DNA from: a virus
Reading direction: 5' to 3' (one strand)
DNA: 64,000 nt
IMG/VR virus record: IMGVR_UViG_3300033146_001382
Coordinates: 62,001 to 126,000 of that record
The notes beneath the pieces were generated by a model. It was not told the origin of the DNA, did no database searches, and was given only the letters and a program-made list of their open reading frames with translations. A program made the translations under genes and the position numbers. Shown in pieces: positions 11,201-23,200 of this stretch (its first letter is position 1; each line of letters starts with the position of its first letter).

Positions 11201-14200
11201 CTTTAACTGATTTTAGTGCTAATAAACTAGGTAATCGTAGAGGCAGCTATAATATGCTTTTAGCTAGTGATATAGACAATATTTACAATGATCAACGTAT
11301 AATCCAAGAGTTAGTAAAATCACTTGAAGGTAAAGAAGATACTATAGAATCTAGTGTAGCGGATAGGTTAAGTGGTAATAGCCCTATGAGTAATTTAGCT
11401 ATTGAGGCATTAAGTAAGCCAAATAACACAGTTAGAAAAGAATTTCTAGAGATTAAGGGTAGAGCTGTATCAGTCCCTAGTATAGGTCAAGAGTCAGCAG
11501 CTATTTCGAACGAGGAGTATATTACCACTGCTTCTATGTTAGCTGAAAGGGATCTACCTATGCCTGTACAAGGTGATACTACTAATAAAGAGTATGCTGC
11601 CATTCTTATCGAGCATGAAAAAGCTGTAGATAAATTAAAAGATAAATACTTAGCTGATGCACTGGTTATAGCTCAAACTGATACAATATTGAAAGCTGCA
11701 ATGAGTAGGGCAGAAGAAATAGGTTTTGTAACTAGATTATTACCCGAGGATGCTAGATCCTACAATGACCGTAGGCAGAGGGTTACTCAAGCAGCTCAGG
11801 AAAGTGCTAATAATGCTAATCAGAGTACTAACACTAATAGTAACTTAGGGGTGGATATACTTCAAAGGTCTATGCCAGCTGGAGGTGCTGGTACTCCAGA
11901 AGGTAGTTTAGTTAAATTTAGTGGAGGCCCGGCAGTTGACGTACGTATTGTAGCTGTAGCTGAGGGAGTAGGTATTTTCTTAGGTAAAACTGCTGGTATA
12001 GCACAGACTACTGAAGAACAACAACCTAGATTTAGTATTTCCTCCGAGTTGGAAGAAAAAATAAAAAAAGCAGAAAATATAGTTAAAGACATAACTGGAG
12101 GGTTGAATAACGCAAAAGGCGATAGTTTTGCTAATAAGTATAGAGCTAGTGGCCTAAAAGGTGGGTATGGTAATCGTCAAATTTCTGAAATAAAAAAACA
12201 AATGCAGGGTTTTCAAGCTAACGAAGACATTTTGGACTCTACCTCTTTATTAGGTACAGGTATTCATGCTAAATTAGAGGGAGGCTACCAGAGTAAGGGG
12301 TATGCTACTGAAAAGCCTGTGAGATACGACTCACCAGAAGGGGAAATTTCAGGCACTGTAGACGCTATTAAATATGAAAATGGTAAAGCCAAACATATAG
12401 TTGATATTAAAACTACTAGTGCTCTTAATTATGAGGATTTACATAGAGGAGTGGCTCGATTCCAAGAGAAGACTGGTAAAAAAACACCTACCTTAGAAGA
12501 GATTAAACCTTATGTAGGGAAAGCCCTGAGTAGTACTAAATTGGATGATGTAGCTTCTCAGTTAAATTTGTATCTCAGAGCTACTAATACTAATGCTAAA
12601 GCATCAGCACATTTCTATAGTAGGGAAGATCCAGACCTAGAACCTATAAAACTAGATCAATTTTTTGATGCAGATAGATTGAAAGCAGATGTTACGGCTA
12701 TAGGACAAGCTAGAAAGGAGATTAAACGTGAAGGTGGTACGTTTGCACCTACAGCTTCTTATGAAGAAGCTAAAATTATAGCTAAAGAAACTAAACCAGT
12801 AACACCAGAAAGAATAGAAGAATTAATTTCTATAGCTACTGAATACTATAATTCAGTTAAGCAGGGGCAACATACACAGAAGAATATGCCAGCTTCTGGT
12901 GGGTTAAGGGATAATGAACTATATACTATAGGTATAAGGGCTAGGGAATACCAAAGCCAATCTAAAGCTTTTGATGATATGGTAAGAGCTACACCTGTAG
13001 TAGAGGGTAAAGAAACTTATAATGTACACCAGAATTTAACAACTTTGCATGAAAGAGCCAGAATTACACAACAAAAAAGAGGTGTAGAGACTTCAGGGCC
13101 TCAATTTAATAAATTCAATGAGGAAGTGCAGAGTAAAATAACCGAAGCCTCAAAAAAAGGACCTGCAGGTGCCGAATTTAGTGCTTTAATAACACATCTT
13201 AAAGATACCTCACAAATTGATGGTAGCAAGATAAATGCAGCATGGAAAGCTTATCGTGTGGCAGTAGGGGATTATTTTGTAAAAGAAATGGCAGAGGCAA
13301 GAAGGCAGCTAACTAATGACTCTGCTAATGATGATAACATTGTACCTCGTTTTGGCGAGTATAGTAAGGTAGTAAAGAATTTCCAACGGTTTGTAAAGCA
13401 AGGTATTGGTAAAAAAACTGATATATACACAGCTAATTCTCAGTATTTTAATCCTGAGTCAGCTAGAGGCGCAGGTGTATATATGGATACTGATGATTTG
13501 ATAAAAAAATCTTCTAAGCCTTTGGGTGAAGACACTAAATTAATTAGTCTTTTTAAACGTATAACCTCATTGGAAGAAAATGAAGTACCTATACCTAGGG
13601 ATGCAATTAGGGATGTACTAGAAGATTTAATGGATATGGATCATGCATTAATTAGCTTGTATACTGATGCTGAATTAGTAGCTAAAATAGGTCCTAAAAT
13701 AAAGAATGGTTGGAGGTTTGACAGACTTAAAGGTGGTTTGTCAAAAATGCGAGCAGCACTTGAGTTACAACTAAATCAACCTGTAAAAGAGTTATATGAT
13801 GAAGACCAAATAGCTTATTTGAAACAGGTATTAAAAGAGTTGAAAAGTCTAGAGACTGTTTATATCGACTTAGATTTAGATACTGACTCATTTGAAAATA
13901 CCCTTGGTGAATATAAATTTCCTACATTAATACCAGTTCCTAAACAATTACCTAGGAATCAGCAATTGGCTTCTCACTATAAGAACGTTGAGGGTTTAAA
14001 ATCTCATTATAGAACTCCAGAAGCTCAAGGTGGTGCAAAAACTGGAGATTCCTTTGTTTATCCTATTAAAACCTATGGTCCAAGTGGTAAACTTATGGAT
14101 AACCAGAGATTTGTTATTTCTAAGTGGGGAGAAACTATTAATTCTGCAGGAGATTCTATACCTGTTTTAAAAAGTAGACTAGATGATTTAAATAAATCAC

Positions 14201-17200
14201 TGGTTGATGGTAATAGAACATTTAGTGTGGCTATAGAAAGGGTAGTTAAGTGGGGAGCTGCTGCTACTTTAGTATATGGTGGGATGAGTTATATTAAAGA
14301 TGCAGTTAACCATATGGCAGATGTAGAGACAGCTATGGCTAGGTTGAGAATGGTGATGAATCCATTAACTACTGATTTTGATGCTCTACAGAAATCAGCA
14401 TTAGGGTTTGCTCAGCAATATGGTGTAGAGACAACAGATGTTTTAGGTAGTATGAAGGTATTTGCTCAGCAGGGGTTATCACAAGGTGAGGTACAAGATA
14501 GGACTCAGACTTCTACATTAGCTGCTAATGTTACTACTTTAAGTGCTACAGATGCTACTGAAGCATTAACTGCTTCTATGAAAGTGTTCAGGTCTGAGGG
14601 CGAAAATTCTATGAGATTTCTAGATTCTTGGAGCCAAGTAGAGGCTAGAGCAGCAATTACAGCTGGAGATCTTGCTGACGCTATAAAAAAATCAGCATCA
14701 GCTGGTAAAAATGCAGGATTTACTTTTGATGAACTAAATGGTATGATAGCTGCTATAGGTTCAGTAACTCGTAAATCAGGTAAAGAGATTGGTACTTCTT
14801 TGAGATTCATTTTTAGACGTATTTCAGCTGATAAAGCTCCTAAAGCTCTTAAAAATGTAGGGGTAAGCACTACTACAGATAAAGGGGAACTTAGGTCTGG
14901 TTTTGCTGTTTTAGGCGACTTAGCTAGTGAGTGGGATAACTTAGCTCAAGCACAAAAATTAAGTATTGCCCAAGCAATAGGTGGTACTCGTCAATATAAT
15001 CAAGTACTAGTTTTAATGGATAATTGGGATCAGGTAGTTAAAAGTTTAGGGGATAGTTTAGACGCCAAAGGTTCAGCCGAGAGACGTAATCTTCAGTTAA
15101 TGAAGACTTATACTAAACAGTTAGAACAAACTAAGGCAGTTTTTTCAGCTTTAAAGATAGAGGTAGGTAAAGTAGTACTACCTAGTTTTAAAGTAGCTAT
15201 GAGTGGTATAAGAGGCCTCATTGAAGTAGTAAATAATGTACCTGAGTCTATAAAACTAGCTGGTGCTGGTATAGTTTTATTCGTAGGTTATATTACTAAG
15301 GGAGCTTCTGCTCTTAATTATATTATAAACATGGTGGATAGAACTAAATTATCGTTTGCTGCCTTAAAGGATGATTTTGCTAAAGGACTTGGGCAAGGTC
15401 TGTTTGAATCTTTTGGTAAAGGTAGTCCTGAGCTAGATTCTAATTTATTTGGATTGTCTAGTTTGGGGGATTCTGGTACTAGGAATATTAATGATATGAC
15501 TAGTTCAATGGGTAAGTTAGCCTTTGGTGTATTAGCAGCAGGGCAAGCTTTTAATAAATTTTCTGGTATAGTAGTTAAAGATACTGGAGGAGCTTCTAAG
15601 GTAGTTGCAAAATACCTAAAGACAGCAGGTAAGTTAGTTTCAGCTGTAGGCACTGGAGCACTTTTAGCGCCAATACCTGGTCCAGTTGATGATATTATAG
15701 GAGGTGCCACTGAGTTCGCTGGGGAAGCTTTAAAAGGGACTGCAGGAACTTTTGATTTCCTAGGTGATACTATGGGTAAAGGGGCCCAAGCATGGATAGA
15801 GAATTTTGCGTCTAGTAACTCTTCTGCCGTAAAGTCAGTAATGCCATTAATGGCAACTCTTGGAGGATTAGCAGCAATGGCACCTATAGTCAGTACTGCT
15901 TTTAAAAATTTAACTCAGACCGCTAAAGATTATAAAGATGAGCAACTGAATAGACTTGAAGTAGATGCTAAAGAAATAGATTCTATACAAGGGCTTATTA
16001 CTTCATATAAAGACCTTCAGTCTCAAAAACAAAGAATCGCAAAATTGTCTACCCCAGAGGAGCAGGCAAAGAATATTAAACAAGGTGACTACAAAAGTCC
16101 GGTGTTTGAAGAAATAGATAGTTTAAAGACTACTAGAAAATTTAATGCTTCCTTAAGTGGTTTAGATTCCAATATGGTTGATGGCTTTGATGAGTTTGGG
16201 CGAGTTATAATTAATAACAAAGGTAATTTAAAGGAATACTTAGAAGAATTAAAACGGGCTAAAACGATTTCTTTGGCCTTGTCAAAAATTAAAATTACTT
16301 CTAGATTTACAGAAGACTTGACTAAGACAGATGGTAATCAAGAGTGGAAGTACCAAGTTCAACAGCTTGCTAAGGAATTCCCTTTAATAGGTGATATGCT
16401 AGCTAAGGGTATATCAGTAGGGCCTAAGAAAGCTTTGGAAGTGTTACAAACTGAGCTAACTCAGCTTTTAGACGCAAAAGCTGAAAATCCTATGTCCACA
16501 GCGTTTGATCAAGATATAAAGACAGCACTTACTGCTCATTCTAAAATACTGAAAACATTTGCTTCTGAATACTCTGAAATTTCTAAAACTTTAAGTGGTA
16601 TTAGTATTAGTGGTACTACTTTATCTGATGTAACTAATTTATTTAATTCAGGGGATGCCTTGGCTACTTTTGATTTACAAGCAGCATATGAAGATAAATA
16701 CAATATTGCTAGTGTGAAAGGTACTGTTAGTGGTAAGGATATAGCGGCATCCAAAATACTATCTACCCAAGCAGGTGGAAATTCATCATATGTAGAGGCT
16801 TCTCGCTTATTAACAGAGAATAATTTATTTAGTGCAGGTAGGCTACCTAGAGCTCCAGATGCTACTGGAAATATTTCAGTAGAGAATAATGATTTTGTAA
16901 CACTCAATAAGGATTTTGCTAAAGCGCATAATATAGCTACCGAACAAGCTATTTTAATAATAGATAAAAATAACCATACGTTTCTGCAGTATATAGATTC
17001 TATTTCTGGTGCACCTAAGACTAAAAAGATTTCTAAATGGGATCTAGCGAGAGCTGCCAGGGGATTTTTTCCAGCAGAGGCTATCTTACGAAAAACTAAA
17101 GCAGATATAACTAAATTAAATACATTCATCTCTGGGGCTTCAGCAGGCTTAATAGGAATTTCTGATAAGGGGTTAAAAAAACGTCAATTTAGTTTAGGAG

Positions 17201-20200
17201 AGAAATTTTTTGACCAGGTGTCTACTGATACTTTGTTACAATCTAATAAGGGTTTTGATATTACTAATAGAACTTTTGGTGAACCTAAGTATAAAGAAAA
17301 TCAGTCAAAAGATTTTATAAAGAAATACTATGATCCATTACAAGAGTACAACTCACTTAAATCAAGGCTAGGTGGGGAGGAGTCAACTCCGAAGGATGGG
17401 GATCGTTTGGGCAGTACTGCTAAAAGGTTTAAAGAGCTACAGGATATACTTAAAAATAACTCTGTTGCATTTCAATATAAAGCTGCAATAGAAGATTTAT
17501 CGAAAACACTTTATGCTGGGGAGCGGGCCATACGTAAAAATATTGAGGCAGAGAAGTCTAGACAGACTATAGACAAAGAGACGTCTGGATTCCTACAGGG
17601 TAAGACTAAAGGGATTAGTTCCCTTAATTTAGGTGTTAGGGATTATAAAGACTTAAATCCACAGCAAAAGGCCTCAGTAAAATTCAAAAGTTATGATAGT
17701 GTAGCTAAAAGTATATTAGTACAAGAGACAAATTTAGAGGGGTTACTTAATAACTATAAAGAGTTAGCCAACACATATGCAGATGTAAAGGAGATAAAGT
17801 TAGTATCTAAGGCATTCGGTGCAGTAATGCAGCCAAAAAGACATACAGAGTTATTATCCGCTATGGATAAAGTAGGTGGGGATAAAGGTACTGCTCAGTT
17901 ATATTTAAAGATGTCAGAGTTAAAATCCCCATTAGATGACATTAATATTAATACAGCTAAAACAGTTGATTTGCTAGATAAAGATAGTGCTAAAGTTACT
18001 AAGGCTAAAAATATAGTAAATTTAAATTTAGAAGAGGCTAATAAAAAGAAATTACGTGGTGAGAGGCTGAATACCTTTAAAACCGAGTTTTCACCTGGAG
18101 TAGTCATTATTAAAAATTTAGATATGTTATTAACTAAAAGAGATTCAGCTGCTAAAGTTGGGGACAAAGCTACTGTAAAAATGTTAGATTCTTATTTGAC
18201 TAAGTCATATGGTAAGCTCATAAAAACGTTTGGTGTAGCAAATACAGTTAAATTAGCTAAAGAACTTTATTATAAGGATGAGACTAGGTCACGTACGTCA
18301 AGGGTTTTAAGTTTAGGTCTCCACGGGTTGGGTACAGACCCTACTAGGTTGACACAGGTGATAGAATCAAAAAAACTTTCTGACGCTGCAAGTGTTGGTA
18401 ATAAATTAACTAAATTATTTTCTAAAGATCATCCTTGGAAGTCCTATATAGATAAAAGATTTACTAACTATACACCTAAAAAGACATCAGAGGCTATGAA
18501 TTTAGAATCTACTTATTCAAAGAAAGCTAAGTCTCCTTGGTTTGCGCCAAAAACTTTTGAAAAGGCACTATTGGTGGGTAATATAGTTACGGCATTTAAA
18601 GGAGCCTCACTTAAAGAGAAAAGAGACACTGTATTAGATAATATAGTTAAATTACAAAAAAGAAAGTCTGCACTATCTACTAATGACGAAACTACTAAAT
18701 CTAGAATTGATGAAGAAATAACTACTAATAAGTCACTTTTAAAAAGGGATTTAGATCCTAAAATTTATTTAAATAATATTCTAAAATCAACTGCTAGAGC
18801 TGCGTTTGTGGCTTATGAGGGTGCTGACACTTTTAAAGTGTCAGCAACCAATAAAGAAAATCTAGCAGTTACTGCTGGTGGCATTTTTATGTTGATGAAG
18901 GGGTTAGAGGGAAAGATAGGAAAAGAAAATATGCCAGAGTATTTTAAGAAATTCTCTAAAAAAGTAGGCCCAGCTTTTACAGAAGCAGCAACATCAGGGG
19001 ATTTTTCTAAAGTTACATCCTTAGGCTCTGACACAAAATCGTTTTTGGGTGAATTTACAGGATCTATGAAAGAGCAGTTTAAGGAATTTAAAGATGGTAG
19101 TAAGTCATCCGGCACAGTTAAAGATGATAGGAGTGATTCTGAAAAATTAAGGGAGTTGTCTAAATTAAAAAAGTCAGAGCAGGCGTTAGCCGATCTTAAA
19201 AAGCAACTATCTGCTGGTAATACAGGGGCACTAAGATCTATTGAAGCAGCACTTTATGCTTTTGGTGGTGTAGCTACATTAGGTTGGAAAGCTTCTAAAG
19301 GTGAAACAGCTGCTAAAATTAAAGATGATAAAAAGTTAGCTGAGGCACAATCAAAAGCTATGCTAGAATATACAATTAAAAATGCATCGGAGGTAGATAA
19401 TTATATACTTAATAATGAAAAATCAAAGAAAGAGAAAAAATCAAATATAGCTGCTAAGCCTGCCGGAAAGCCAGATGACATTATTATGGATACCAATAAA
19501 AATTTTATTGATATTGTAGAAACACTAAAGGCTTCTGGAGGCAGTTATCTAGAGGTAATTAAAAAACTACAAGATGTACTAGGAAATGATAAGTCATTTG
19601 CAAATCTTATAGTAGATGTTACTAGGATTCAATCCTCCTTAGAGAACTTTAGAGGTGAACTTATAAAGACATTCAGTACTTTTGATGATAAGAGAATACT
19701 AGCGCCTATTAGGTCTTTAAATGGTAAATTGACTGGGTTTGGTGGTGATATACAACTACCGGTTAGTGAAAGAGAAATGTCCCCACAACAAAGATTTTAT
19801 GCTGGTGGATCAAAAGAGTTACAGAGTATCTTTACACTAATGTCAAAAGCTGCCATGGTACAAGAAACTAATTTAAGAGCTATTGGTTCTGTAAGATCTG
19901 AAATTAGTACTATTACTCAAAATCTTTCTAAAAGTACTGAATCCGGAGCTTCTGAAAAAGATATAGTTTATTGGGAAGAAGAGTTATTACGACTTAATGC
20001 TATATTAAATAAATTAAAGCAAGATACTGGTAAACTTAATGAACAAACACAGACATTAAGTACTACTATGCGTGCAGCTAATAAATATGCTAATGCTATT
20101 TATAAATTAAATGATGCATTAGAAGACATAACGGTAGATCACATTGTTTCAGGTTTAACAGGTTTAAAGACTTATTTTAAGTCGTTTAATAAATTAATGG

Positions 20201-23200
20201 GAGGGTCAGATTCATTAGCAGTACAGCCTATAACTCCAGAGCAACAAAGAATGGGGACTAAAGTAGGGGTACCATTAGAATTTAATATATCTACTAATAA
20301 GGATATAGAGAAGGCACAATTACGTACTGAACTTAAGAACGCTTCTGATACTAAATCTAAAGCGGCCGCTCAACGTAAAATAAATGATTTAGAAGAAAAG
20401 TATAGACGATTGGAGTTGGAGCAGTCACAGAAAGAAGAGAATTCACGATTAACTTCCAATATGCGGCCATATACAGATTTTTACAAAGAGATAACTCGTC
20501 TACAGGTCAGTGGTGGTTTAAATGACAAACAAATTAGTGACATAGAAGAAGTTAAAGTAATAATTAATAAAGCTATAGGTGGTGCTACTAAACCTATACC
20601 AATAGAAGATGCTATAAAACGATTAAAAACTAATGAAGATAGTATGGGTAACACTCAGTTTAAAATGGCTATGAATGAGTTACTTAAATTTAAGGAGACA
20701 GGCACTGAGTTTGTTTACCAGGGTGTCGCTGACTCAAATGAGCTTCAAGATGCTATAAATAGATTACGTATAGCATATGAAGATGAATTAAAGACTATTG
20801 CAGCTGATAATGGGGAAACTACTATATCTACCGCATTAAGAGATGAGGTAGCAGATCCTATAGTTGGAGTTATAAATTTATCTAATAAATTATTAGAAGA
20901 GTTAGTTACTGAGTTTGTGGGGCAAACAGCTACGGATATGGTATTAAAGGAATTTGAGAAAAAACAAGTAGTGCCTAGTTATCTTAAGGCTGTTTCATCT
21001 TCTAAAGAGTTAAGTACATCACCTAAGAGTAAAGTATTTAGAAATAGTTTTACTACCCCAGCTGATGAATTAAAACCATTACCTTCTGTCATAGATACTG
21101 ATTTTAATAAAGTATTTAATGATAAAAAATTCTTGGCTCAATCACCTGTAGAGCGCACCGAGTATAATAATAGAGGGGCAACTCCTAATATGTTTGAAAA
21201 AATTGAAGGGTTTATTAATCCTAATAAGACGATTAAGACATATGAAAAGCCTTCTATTATGGAGAATGTGTATATTCCATCTAGTACGCAAGATAATATA
21301 GAAACTAATGAAATGGCTAATGGTATTCTAATTTCAAAATCACAGGATATTTCTACAATGTCTGGAAACCCTCAAAAAATTATTACTGATCAAGAGACCA
21401 AAGACATTCTAAAAGAGATAGCTGTAAACAGTAAGGCAGTAGACAAAGAACAACCAAAAGAAGCCCTAAAAAAAGCTATAGGTGGTAGAATATTTGGTGA
21501 AGGTGGGCCAAGAGAAGATAAAGTCCCGGCTTATTTAAGTCCTGGGGAATTTGTTATACGTGCTGCTTCTGCACAGCAGATAGGCTATCAGAATCTGGAT
21601 GTAATGAATAAGAAGGGTAGAGTACCATTAAAGTTTAAAGATGGAGGACTAACACCAGAACTTATAGGTAAGGCTCATACATACTTTACTGACCCAGATG
21701 CTGAAGCGCCTATACCTACATTTGATTCAAAGAATGAAGAAAAATTTAATTCTAAGTTAACCAAAAAGTACCTTGATTTATATAGATCATTATTACCTGA
21801 AGAAGCTAGAGAAAATGAGTCTATTAAGTTGGCATCTACTTTTCGTGGTTTTTATAATACTTTAATAGATTTAAATGAGGCTGAGGTTTTTTCAGACGAC
21901 GAACTATTTGCTGTAGATGCTTCTATGATGTTAAATAAGTTTAAAGAGATGCAAAGTAATAAAGGTATATTAGGCTTTATGCAACGTTCATTAAGTAAGA
22001 AGACTGGGGCTACAGCAGGTGCAAGAGCACTCACAGGTTTGGATAAAGTTGATTTGCTAAAGGAAATAAATACTTATGCTGACGGTGGGAAAGCTATTAG
22101 TACTATTACAGGTAAACCTATTCCTACTGCTGAAGAAAAAGAAGTAGGTATGTCAAAGATGCGTGAGGCCTTAGGATTCGTAGCGTCAGTTGCTCATCCT
22201 TATACTTCTATCCCTACCTCTATTTATGGTATGTACCAGGGATTTAAAGAAAGTGGTTTTAATATGAAGTCTATGGTAGAAGGGGCCGGTATTCTAGAGA
22301 TAATGAATTTTATACCACAAGCTAAAAAACTAGGTAAAGTTGGGAAATTTTTAAGTAAAGGAGTAGGTAAATATGTAGATAACGCTGGAGATATTAATGA
22401 TTATTTTAATATTACTGGTAAATTAACTAAAGCCCCAGAAACGTATAAAGTGACAAAACCTATACATAGGGACTTTGGGCCATTAAGTGCATCATTTAAA
22501 GATGGCGGTTCAGTACTTTCTGAAGAAAAACAAAATGAACACGATGCTTTATATTCAAGGTTTCCAAGTAATACTGAATCTAATTATAACTCAAAAAGTA
22601 CTGTTAATTTAAATAAAGTGAGAAGTTTTATAGGTGACTCTACAGGAGTAGCAGAAGTTGACGCTTCATTATTTAATAAGAGGCTTAATACTTCTATTGG
22701 AAGTCGTAGATCTGTAGCTAGACTACTTAAAGATTCTTATATGGCCCCAGATAAAAATAATGAAGTAATGAATACTGATGTTTTAAAGTTAACAGCTAAA
22801 TCTAATAGTAAGCTAATGAATAATAAAGTACGAAATTTTATAGGTGATTCTACTGGTGCAGTAGAGGTAGATGATACTTTATTTAATCGTAGGCTTAATT
22901 CTTCGGATGACTTACAGTCAGTAGCTGATTTACTTAAAAATAATTATAATAAAATTGATACTAATAATGAAAAATTAAATACTGATGTTTTAAAACTTAC
23001 TGAAGAACCAACTAAACCTTTAAATATTAAGAACTTACATGCTAAGTATCCTAAATCAAATAGCAGATTATTAGCTAATAATAAGGAAGCTACTACATCA
23101 TATCATATCCCTATGGGGGATGGAAGTAGTGAGATATCTACTAATGATTGGCCTCCATCCCAAAATCTACTTGACTTAATTAGAAATAACTGGAGTTCGT

